A DNA stretch of 64,000 nt from Atrina japonica (lineage: Eukaryota; Mollusca; Bivalvia; Pterioida; Pinnidae). Location: the NCBI GenBank assembly GCA_030159075.1, contig BROG01000395.1, positions 558,001 to 622,000 of the forward strand. Reading direction: 5' to 3'. Shown here in pieces: positions 13,101 to 25,500 of this stretch. The position numbers and the translations under genes were made by a program. Numbering within the stretch: position 1 is the first letter of the stretch; every line of letters starts with the position of its first letter. The notes beneath the pieces were generated by a model. That model did not search any database, was not told the origin of the DNA, and saw only the letters and a program-made list of their open reading frames with translations.

Positions 13101-16100
13101 ATAATTATGAAGTATCAGTATGACAACATGTAATCAATACTGATAACACGTAACCAATCAAACCAGATTTTATATACATAAATCACAAAATGTTTATAAA
13201 CTTTACTTCAAAACTCAATACAATGTACCCATGAGTCAATTCTTTTGTTTGGTAAATGATCTTGCACGGAATTAAATATATGTGCATAAGTTATCTGTAA
13301 CAGGGTCCAGTTCAAGATCTAACAGTCTACCATTTTTTTTTCTCTGTGAAAATTCAAATTTTACCCAATGCAAATCAATAATGTTAAAGTTGCAGAAAAA
13401 CTGAATAAAAATGTAAAAAAAATTAAAAATTATAAAATCATTCATATGCATACCATAAAACTGAATGGAAGCTTCTTTATATTTAAGGCATTAATAAATC
13501 AATAGACAGTCATACCTGTCTGTAACGACCACTCAAAGGAACAGACAAGAGTAGCCATTACAGACATGTGCCCGTTATAAAGAGGTTTACCATATTCATT
13601 AACAAAAAGTGAGTTTGATCGGCCTTAATAAGCAGACGCCCTTTAATGCAAGTTTGACTGTATTTTCCAAACGAAAGAAAAAAAAAAATTCCCTCAATTT
13701 TTCCAATTTGATGGATCCCAACCCCTTTTCAAAAATAAGGTGCAAGTGCACTGAATTCTGTAAGCCGGGGGTAAGAGGGCTTAGTATATACCACTCTAAT
13801 TTCACTGGGCAAAGTAAGTATGCACAACTACATGTAGGTAGGTACCTCTAACAGCAACAGTCTGAAGTTCTCTGGACATCGGGTCATCGGCACAGCCTCC
13901 ATATCATATTTTCTAATGTCAACCTCCATCTGAATTTCCTCGATATACAAAAGAGTGGAAAACTTCTTCTGGTACGTTTCCATGGTGAGTGGACCCTCTA
14001 CAATATTCCTGTTAATGTATTTATGTGTATATTAAATAGAAGCACCACTGAGCAATATGCACAGGTATTTTCCTACTTTCTAAATTCTGGGTTTAGGGTC
14101 CAAAAATTGGAAAATATTGAGAACAACTGGTTTAAACTAAAACAGAAAAAAACTTAATTTGAGACATTTGTTTTCAAATATTTTATTCTTTATTTTGAAA
14201 TTCCAAACTGGGAATTTTTCCATATTTTTGGGGAAAAAAACAAGCCATTTAGATTTTTGAATTGAGAATGGGTCCTGTAACCAGATCCAAAAAAATGGCC
14301 TAGGAAAATCCCTGATGCAGACTGTAATTATTTGGCCGCTTAACATATTACAAACATCCAAAAGACAAAGAATACGCGTACATGTAGTGAACACTGCAAT
14401 GAATGAGTGTAAGTAATGTGACGAAAGCTATTTACGAGATGATTACAAAAATTCGTCTTCGACAATTTTCCATAAAAATAAAGAGTGCTCAGCATTTGTA
14501 AAGGGAACATCAAAGCAAACTTATAGACAATGTGTGTACGCAATGTGGAAAATTGATAAAACTACGTCAATGCTGTATGCTGTTAAAATCAAAATGACTC
14601 TTCAGGCTGAGCCATTTCGACCTGACCCTTGACCCAGTCACACTTCACATGAACATATTACTAAAGCAGTACTGAAAATACAGCGAGAGTTGTCATAAGA
14701 CAACATAGAGCACAGGTGGCAGCACTGTATCTCAGTCATGCTCAGATACTGAAATTTTGTCCGAGAAGTAGGTCAAATGGCATTTTCTAGGTCACAAGGT
14801 GAAAGGTCATGATACCATGAACTGTAAAGGTTGATCATAAGGATTGCACTGAAATTTAAAATTAAAAAGTTCACTTATGGCAGCATCATAGCTCAGAAAT
14901 GTATTTCATATAAAACCATATTTTTTTTCAAAAAAATATTTTGAAGCAATTTCTTATTCCATTTTAATAGGATTTTCACGGTTATATATAGAATTAGATA
15001 CATTTTCATTTTGCATTTCAATTTTCCAAATTAGAAAAAGAATATTCATGAATTTAAACAGGAAATGAAAAAAAGAAGAGAATTCCTTCTTTGTGGAAGT
15101 AAAATTGTGATATATATCAAATTTTTCTTTTTGTTTAAATTTTCAAATTTTGAAAAATTAAGACACAAAAGGCAACTTTCTGAAATGCCAAAAAAAAAGT
15201 GCCCCAAAATGCAGGATTTTACACCATTTCTTTGTCAGCTTCTGGGGGCTGCCTAGGCCCCCCAGACCCTCAGCCTAAATATGTTTTGCCTTGCTTCGCT
15301 TGGCTTAGCCGCCTACTTTAATTACAAGTGCCTACTTCTTCAAAAACTTTTGAAAGTCCTGCACACTAAACAATTTTTCAGTTATATGATGGCAGCCAGT
15401 TTTAATTGATGGAGGAGAGAACCTGAATAAAAAGTACCAGGAAGAGACGACGGCTTTCTGCAAGTAATCTCGCAAACTTTCTCACAAAAATCAGCTTAGG
15501 CTCCATCGGGGCTCGAACCTGCGCTGACCAGAGGTGAGAGACTTTATGGTTCAAAGTGTGATTCTCTAATCACTCGGCCACGGATGGCCCTCATATCACC
15601 GAGTGAAGAACTGTCAATGTTAATCATATCTTAAATCAATCAGATCACCATCATCAAAGAAAACCGCATTGAAAAACTGAATACAAAATCACTGTATGGT
15701 TAATTTATACTTTTGGTACAACCTACTTTTCTCAAAGTCTGTGTGGAATAAACTAGCCTTTGGTCTCTTATGCTTTTTATAATTATTCATTTGTTTAGTA
15801 CAACTGACCTTATTGTTGAAAGCTCCAGTTTCTCTGCTTGAGAACAATTCTTCAACTCCCTGAACCCTCGGTTGATCATGGTCCTAGTGAAGTTTGGAAT
15901 CTGAAAGGAGGCCAGATTAATGTCCTTCTCCAAGCTGTCACTGGGAAGCCTATATCAGCAAAATATAAACCATATAATGTATTTCAAGAATTTCAAATAA
16001 AATCAGCAGGACTTAACAATAATTTCCGTACCCAGCAGGACTTAAACAATATTTTCTGTATCCAACAGGACTTAAACAAGAAATTCCATATCCAGCAGGA

Positions 16101-19100
16101 CTAAAGCAATAATTTCCATATACAGGAGGACTCTAACAATAATTTCTGTATCCAGCAGGACTTAAACAATAATTTCTGTATCCAGCAGGACTTAAACAAT
16201 AATTTCCCTATCATTTATACTGTGTTACCTGGGAAGTTTGTAGCCTTTGACCATTTCAACTGTTTCTTGGTCTCGGGCTACACGAGGAGGTCTCTTGTAC
16301 TTTTTGGTCGGTTGTAATTGCTCTGTCAGCTGATTTTTACATTTAGCGTGTATAAACCGTATGATATGAAACTCTTGATCATCAGGTCCACGAAAATGAA
16401 ATGCCACAGGTGTATTGAAACTCCCAACATTCCTTGCTTCTACTCGAACAGTAATGGTGTAGGATGTTCCTTTAAATTATAATAAAAACATGAAAAATTA
16501 TTAGATGGTCTCTCAGTCACATTACAAAATAAACAAGATATGTTTAAGAAATGCCCAAATCTGGGAACTTGGACCAAAACAGTTTTGCAGTTAAATCTAT
16601 TTGAGACTTGGTACCTTTCTGAGAGCTTTGACCTGAAAGTTGCAGTTGATTTGAGAATTCCAAATCTGAGAGCTTGGACCTGAAAGAGAACTTGTAACAT
16701 GAATTTCAATAAATGTTTGTTGGGGAAAAAATTGTCAAGTGACTCATTTACCTGGGAGTATGTTAACCGTGTTCTGAGACTCTGTGAAAGTTGTCAAGTG
16801 ACCCATTTACCTGGGTGTATGTTAACTGTGTCCTGAGACTGATAAAGTTGTCAAGTGACTCATTTACCTGGGAGTATATTATTTTTGTCCTGAGACTATT
16901 TGAAATTTTTTAAATTACTCACTTATCTGGGAGTGTGTGAACTGTGTCTTGAGACTCTGTGAAAGTTTTCAAGTGACTCATTTATCTGGGAGTATGTGAA
17001 CTGTGTCCCGAGACTGAAAGTTTTCAAGTGACTCATTTATCTGGGAGTATATGAATTGTGTCCTGAATCTCTGTGAAAGTTTTCAAGTGACTCACTTATC
17101 TGTGAGTATGTGAACTGTGTCCTGAGACTGTGAAAGTTTTTAAGTGACGCATTTATCTGGGAGTATGTGAACTGTGTCCTGATACTCTGTGAAAGTTTTC
17201 AAGTGACTCATTTATCTGGGAGTATGTGAACTGTGTCCTGAGACTGAAAGTTTTCAAGTGACTCATTTATCTGGGAGTATATGAATTGTGTCCTGAATCT
17301 CTGTGAAAGTTTTCAAGTGATTCATTTATCTGGGAGTATGTGAACTGTGTCCTGAGACTCTGTGAAAGTTTACAAGTGACTCATTTATCTGGGAGTATGT
17401 GAACTGTGTCCTGATACTCTGTGAAAGTTTTCAAGTGATTCATTTACCTGGGAGTATGTGAACTGTGTCCTGAGACTGTGAAAGTTTTCAAGTGACTCAT
17501 TTACCTGGGAGTATGTTAACTGTGTCCTGAGACTCTGTGACTTTTTTCTCGTCGTCTAGCTGGAACACACGTATCCTCTTTAACATTTCACAGTGTAATA
17601 GTTCAACAAGATCTTCCTCACTATGGTTAATTATTTTCATGTCAAAAACCTTTGGTTTCCTCTCCTCAATGTCTACAAATACCGTTCCGTTTGTTGTATC
17701 TAAATCAATGGCGATCTCTACATCATACTTGTTGCAGATATATTTCTCCCTGGGAGAGAATAAACACTTCTTACAAGTTACATACAACTGTTGATAAAAC
17801 TAAGACATTATATTGTGTCTGATAAGTCAATACAAAATGAAGTCTTTAAAATGTGCCTGGTGATTTTATTCAGTTAGTTTACATTTGTTTTATTCTTTTA
17901 TGTTTATATTTCCCACAGCGGTCTCCCAAAGTTACAGCGTTAATCTAGACGGCGTTCTTATCAGCTATAAATGAAGTTCCTCATATGACGTCACACATTG
18001 ATGTGACTTCATTCATAACATGACGTCACACCAAGATATTACATTCAGAAAAACACTTTACCTTACTGTTCTACCTTGAACTTCGCTGTTCCATTATAAT
18101 GAGACTGGCCAAGTATAAGGCAGGGTATTTGATTCCACTATTTTGTTTTTATTTTTGAAAACTTTTAGTGCATTTATTGTCAATATGGATGCAGTTTGGG
18201 TGACAGATAAATGTTTTTGCCACCCTAGTGGCACCATTCTATTTACAGTGAAACTTAGGGACACACGGAAACCAGTCTTTAAATGGAGGTGGTCTTTATA
18301 TAGAGGTTGATTTATACACAAATGGTACTGTTGGGGACAGCAAAAACAAAAATGGTCTTTGTGGCCAGACCAGGTGGTCTATATACAGAGGTGGTTACTA
18401 AAGCAAGTTTTACTATATCTGTAACCCATCCATATTGAAAATAAATACACCCTGACAAGTGTTCAATCGTTAAACATCCCTCATTGTATTTTTCACTTAT
18501 ACTGTGATTTAAGTGAAGTACCACAGATTTTGACTTGTGCTATGGGCTGATGCCAATTGACAAATCACATTTTCACAATAGTTAGTCAAATTTCTTGAAG
18601 TCACAGTGCATTTTCCATAGTTGTCTGGGGTATGATGTCATCAAATTTAATGATTATCCATGCATAAATGGAAAGGTCAATTCCATAAGGGCTCTTTTAC
18701 ATCCCTGCTATGACGGGACCTCAATAAATTATCTCACCCAGAAAAAAAAAACAAAAAAAAACATGATTACTCATGCCAAGCACATGGCGAAGGAACAGTA
18801 AATACTTCCTATATGTCACAGGTAAGACTCAACATCAGGAATCCAACCCATGGCCGTCTGCTTGCAAGTCTAAGGTATTACCACTAGATCACTGCGAGTT
18901 AAAATCATGACAAATGCTATGAAATTTTAGCAAATTTTTGTCTGAATTGTAATATATTCTGTTTTGTTGTGCAAACTGAAATGCTTTATCAGTTCACTAA
19001 GCATTTTAATGAGAAAAAATATATATACCAGGAAAATAGCGAGCATTTAATAATCATACATTGAAATATTCGATAGAAATATATAGTAATCAACGATTTC

Positions 19101-22100
19101 AATGTTTACCTCAAATCAATATATTTCACATCATTCCAATTTACATTCTTAACCACATCACTGCAAATCAAGTCCAAAACATGATCATTTTCACTACAAT
19201 GTTACAGGAATAATCCAGGATCTGCAGCACAACAAGGGCTAATACACAAGTTATAATACAGTTAGATCATTACTTGATACACCAGCAGTAGAAGCAGGCA
19301 AACCTAACATAAACCACACTTCGTAACCGGACACTGATGTTGATGCCAGGGTGACAGCAACATACCCCTCCCATCTTTGTAGAGGTGAGCTAATTACTTA
19401 AGCTATATTGAAATGTAACGATGCATGACAAGTTGTGATTATTTTTCTTACATTTGTCCACATGTAATATAAATGAAATACTTAGTTAAATCAAAATAGA
19501 GAGTATTACCTGTGCTTTTTCATGTGTTGCGCCAGAATTCCCATCCTATGTCGACGCCCCTCTATGTGTTTTGACATTTCATTTGCTGAGGTGCACTTTG
19601 CGTTACATGCTGAGCAGTCGTAAGTGTTTCCAATCTGTTTGATAAATTCTGGGTCAAAGCGCGGTGAACTGACATTTTTCTGTGGCATTGATTGACAAGT
19701 TGATGCACTGTTCAGACTGGTGTTACTCTCGGTAGCCTCTGGTTTGTTATATGTGATGTGTTGATCAACAGCGATTTTGCTGTGAGCTTTGTGGGGACTG
19801 TGGTGAGGTCTCCTCCTTCTATTATCTTGACTCTGAGTCCGCGAACTGTTACTCCGTGCACTATCAGAAGGCATGCGCGGTATACCTACATTGTGTGCCG
19901 TGTGGGGAATATTATCTTCGAATATCTCTGAAATTTCCGAAAAATGGAAATTGATAAAAAAAGATGAAAATACAAAGTATATACATGTACAATGTTACTT
20001 AGAAATGTACATGTATATAGAGATTCTACAACGAGTGTTAGTTGATTATAATGTTTATCTAACTCGAGTTAGTTAATTTTCAAAATCTGATAAGACATGA
20101 GAGTTAGATAAACATGATAATCAACTAACATGAGTTGTTGAATCTGTTTCTACCTTAACTGAAACTTGTGTGTTATGTAACATTAGCTTACATCACCTCT
20201 AGCATCCATTGGGTTTAGGCTCTCATGATTGTGTCAAACTTCAGTACCTCCCTTCAATCACAATGTCTCCAGATTACATCGATATGTGAGATTTATAATC
20301 TTCAACAACAGACCCCTTTCCCCTCCAATTACTTTTACTGCCAACTTTGGCCGCCGACAATTGGCTTGGTGCAACTTCATGGTAACATTTTCATTACAGG
20401 AATGAGATTTATCCAGCCCTGTTGGTTATTTGTATATGTTTAACTAACTGCAGTTTCATTTATACAACTGCTTGGTAGTGGTATAACAACACAAGTTATG
20501 GTAGAAACTATAAGTAATTAACAGAAGTAAAAATCAATTAATTCTCTTTTATCTCCCATCTCCCAAATGAAAAATCTAAATATATTGCCAAATCTCTCTA
20601 CGAGTACCCACTGTGAAAATGAATATATCTTAGCTTTCAGTAGTATAGAATTTTAATAATGCTATCTGAAAATTTCAAACATAGAATAAGCCATCAGTTT
20701 TTTAACAATCTTGTACCAGAAACATTTACTTTTTAAGTTTATAACTTCAAGCACGCTCTGACTGTTTGTTCATATACATCTACTTTTACTTAGCAATGGC
20801 CACCTTCAACGTGCTAAAGTTTAATACTACAAAAAATAAGGTGGAATCGTGTTTTCGTAATTCACATGAATTTTGTCATAAAAACAATTCCCGTACATTT
20901 TTTTGAAACCTCAAAACATGTAACTATGTTATATTTTTAATATATCCGATTAAGATATAAAGGTCGTCAACATTATATGGTCTGAAATGTTGAAGTAGCC
21001 TACAGTACTGCATGATCTAAAAGTTAAAATACAACTTGGCTGTGACACTTGTACTCAAAATCGTAGTCTTGGACACGTCTTTATATACAGTTCTTCTGTT
21101 CTGATTAATCTTAATCAATTAACAACTGTCAATCAAAACTCGATTAGATCAAGACATTCTTGTTACTCGGTTATCAAAACACCTTTTGGTTAATCTTCCA
21201 GGTAAGGATCCGGGTGTCATTCTGGCTTAGGGCATTGACTTTTTATAACTTCACCAATAATCACTTGGAGGTTTCGAGAGTGAAATTTCAAGGCATATAC
21301 AAATCGGGACTTAGAATTGATGTCGAGGTTTCAAGAACTTCAAAGTTTTGACGTTCGAGAGTTAATTTACTTGATTTATGAAGGAAAAAAATTTAGACCT
21401 GTACGAAGGTTTTGAGAACTTCGAAGTTTCGACATTAAAGCCATCAAGTGTAACCTGTACATACATGTATGTAATCACAATATTTTTATTTTGTTCGGCA
21501 CAAAAAAGTGGCCGTATACATGTAGTACAAATGTAATACGGGTAGTTTCATTTGAAAATTCCGACCAATGTTCAGTTTGAATATTTATATTAGCGTCAAG
21601 AAAAATATGTTCACTATCTGCATTAGCCTATTATAGTCTGAGCAATATAAAGTCATGAATTTCGAAATGAATTTGTAAAGCAACCAATCGTCAAAATAAA
21701 AATATTTTAACTGATAGAATTAAAAACAAAAAAAATTGATCCTATATCTTTTCTACATACTTTTTTCTTTGTTTGGTTGCTTCTGTTTTTGAAAATACAC
21801 CTCCTACGGGAATTTCTGTGTTATCCATGCTCTGTTAGTAAATTGGGTCATGTGAATAATCATTAATATACTCACGCCTCTCTTCAAAAGAGTAATATGA
21901 AGGGGAATAACTCCCAATATATATATATTATTGTAGTAAGGAATCAATGAGTGTGTATTCGTCGATCAGGGAGCCAGACTAAATCAGTATGGCAAATAAA
22001 CGTTCACTTTCTTTCACTTCTGCTTTCAAAATGGCTGCCATTACCAATGTAAAATTAATTTGAGTGGGAAAATTTGGTACAATACGGATTAATTCTTATT

Positions 22101-22448
22101 TGTCTTGGGCATAGATAAATTAGTCAGTATACATAGGATACAGTTACATTAGATTTAAGTGGTAGGTATCAACCATTTCTTTTTTAATCAGCCAAAACCA
22201 GCGGCTAAGGGAACTTTAGCTCAGACTATACATGTATTAGGCAGAGCAACAGATGAGAAAAATTGTGATATCTAGGTTATTTTGAAAATAACAAATACTG
22301 ACATTTAAATTCTGTGTTAGACTTTATATATCACTGATATCACTGGTACAGTGAAATCTGAAACATTGTTCCTGAGAACATGAGTTTAATTAATGACATA
22401 TTAAAGTGACCTGATTTCAGCAATTCTTTATCAAAGCAGCAATAGGCC

Positions 22449-22526
<78 letters not shown>

Positions 22527-25500
22527 TCGCTGATCATAAACAACAGCACCTGGAGAAAATTTCAAATCTAATTTAAGAATTATCAGGAGTTGATTTAGTC
22601 TTTGAGCCACCCCTGTTCCCCCTCCAGGGAGAATTTTGAAGGTTATGATTTTCAGAAACCTTATCAAAAATGCTACAAAATGATCCACACTAGCACTCTG
22701 GGTGTTGGGGCGTTTAAGAGGTTGGTGGTAAAAACAACAGAAAATTAAAAAAAAAATCCTCAATTTATCCCTGATTTATGGCCTCTGTTTGCAATGAAAG
22801 TACTGGTTATATTGAAGATATCTTAAATGACAAGTATGGACCCATTTAACAACCATTTTTATTTTGGTGTTTTTGGGTAAAAAATCAATTTTTAAACAGA
22901 AATCTGTGAAAAAAGTACCATACTTTAAGCCACTTACATGTATAACCCATGTTTTTACCAATTTGTGTTTTGGAGGATACGTATGTTTTTCAAAAAGCCT
23001 TAAAAAATTGCTACAAATTGAGCTTTGTTAGCACTCTGGCCACTTCGGAATTTTGAAGTAAAAACCATAGAAAATTAACAGAAATCACTGAAAATTGGAA
23101 ATATACAATTAATCCTTCGTTTAAGGTTTTTCTTGCAATAAGAGTAATAATTGTATGGCAGATTGCATTACAGATAAATATGGACATAATAAACAATAAT
23201 TTGATTATTAAAGTTGGTGTTTTGAGGTAAAAACTATGAAAATAAACAAAAATCGCTGAAAACTGGAAAACCTCAATTTATCCTTCAGTTATGACCTCTG
23301 TTTGCATTGAAAGCAATGGTTGTTTGGTAAATATCTCAAATGATAAATATTGATCCTTTAATCAACAACTGTGTATCAAATTTGGTGTTTTGGGGTAAAA
23401 CACAAAATCTATGTAAAAATGACTAGAGTTTAGGCAACTAAAAACTTCATTTTTATCAAATGGGATTTTGAAGGGTATGCTTATCTGAAAGCTTACCTAA
23501 AATGCTACAAAATGAGCCATGTTAGAATGCTAGCCTCTAGGACATTTAAGAATTTTGAATTAAAACCATAAAAAATACAAAAATCACTAAAAACTGGAAA
23601 ATCTCAATCAGTCCTTCATTTATTACCAGTTTTTGCAATGAGTTTGATGATTGTATGACAGATATCTAAAATGATAAGTCTTGACACATTATACAATCAT
23701 TATGTTACAAATTTGGTGTTTTGGAGACTAAATACCAATTTTTGAAACAGAAATCTGTGGAAAAAAAATTAATAGACTGTTGGCTACTTAAAAGTCTAGT
23801 CTTTAACAAGGGGTATTTTGGATGGTATGTTTGTCAGAAAGCTTAATGAAAAAGTTACAAAATGAGCAAAATTTAGCACTCTAGCCCTTGGGGTATTCAT
23901 GAGTTTTGAGGTAATACCATAAAATCGTCAAAAAAATTAATGAAAATTGGAAAATCTCAAATAATCATTCATTTATTATGGCTTTTTACAATGAGTTTAA
24001 TTGTTGTATGACAAATATCTGAATTAATACGTATTGGACTATTAAACAATCATTGTACATGTATATCAAATGTGGTGTTTTAAGGTAAAAACCAATTTTT
24101 AAACAGAAATCTGTGAAAAGTTTATTTCACTTTAGGCTACTAAATACATGTACCCCAATTTTTACCACAGGGTAAGTTTGATGGTACGTTTCTCTGAAAG
24201 CTTATTAAAATTGTTACAAAATGAGAAATGTTATCACTCTAGCCATAGGGGTTATGGAGTTCTGGGTAAAACATTAGCAAAAATCACTGAAAATTGGAAA
24301 ACCAGGATATATTACAAGAAATAGTGGTATAGCAGATATTTTAATTGATGAGTATTGGTATATTAAGCAATCAGTGTGTGTCAGATGTGGTGTATGCGGG
24401 GTCTAATCCAAAGTTTTAAAGCAGTAATCTGTGAAGTAATATTAGATTTATACCACTAATAACCCCAGTTTCAACAAAAGGGTATTTTGAGGGTATTTTT
24501 TGCCAAAGGTTTATAAAAAAGATATAAAATGTGTTATGTTAGAACTCGAGCTGTTTGAGAGTTTAGAACTTTTAAGATGTTGATTGGACATCTCTAGACA
24601 CAGAATGACATGCAGGTACATATATGCTTAATCAGGCGCGACATTTTTCTATTTATACATTCTAATGACTGCAGTATCACCAACAAGGAGGTCTGGGTAC
24701 TGTAAAAACAACACAAAGGTGTGAAACATACACATTCACCAACCGAGGCAAAGACTAAATGAAAGCGATATTTATAATTACTGTCAAGAGTGACAATAAC
24801 CCAAGTCTTGTATGTATAATTTAAACCATTGGCAGCCATGGGTAAACTTCAGCTGCAATTGATTATGTTAATCACATGCTCACTACTAACGGCTGGCAGG
24901 AGCACGAGATTGACAAAATATTAGGCGAATTGAACTTTGCTTTACGGCTATAATTAAAAAAAAATCCTTTGAAATACGAATGCGGGAGACATACTCCTGC
25001 TTTGGACGGGAACGGCAAGCCGGAGATTTCCGGAATTAAGACGTTTGTGCGGGAGACTCCCACACAAAACTGGAGGGTTGGCAGGTATGATCAACACTCA
25101 AGCTCATTTTTCATTCAACTAAATGAAATACATGTACCACAAATAGTTGTTTGTAAAACTTCTGGGTGTGACTGAAACAGAAACATGTTAATTTCGTTTT
25201 TTATTCACATCACACTTCACACAGATGATTGCCATGTACCCTAGATGTGCCTTTTGGGGTACTAAGGTCGATCTGACCAGCTTTCTGGAAGCTTTGGTCA
25301 AACTACTCTATTTTTGTTTTATATTTCAAATTTTCTTTCAAATAATCAATAATTTTCATCTTGATTTACAATTGTATTCCGTAAGTGTACAAAAATGTCC
25401 AGTTCCGTTTAAATATTGTGTTTTCATCTTAAATTCATAAAAAGTAAATTCAGCTAGAGTACATTCGTATTGAGTATACATGTATTTGGTGACTTGAATT

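Noticed and set aside
16735..17500. Regular ~58-bp spacing, considered as a CRISPR-like array
   Set aside because: No constant repeat plus unique spacer; whole units are copies of one another and of an exon end, in a eukaryotic intron.
24969..25175. 68-codon frame MKYECGRH
   Set aside because: Coincides with a dispersed GC-richer repeat in a MOV10-like intron.
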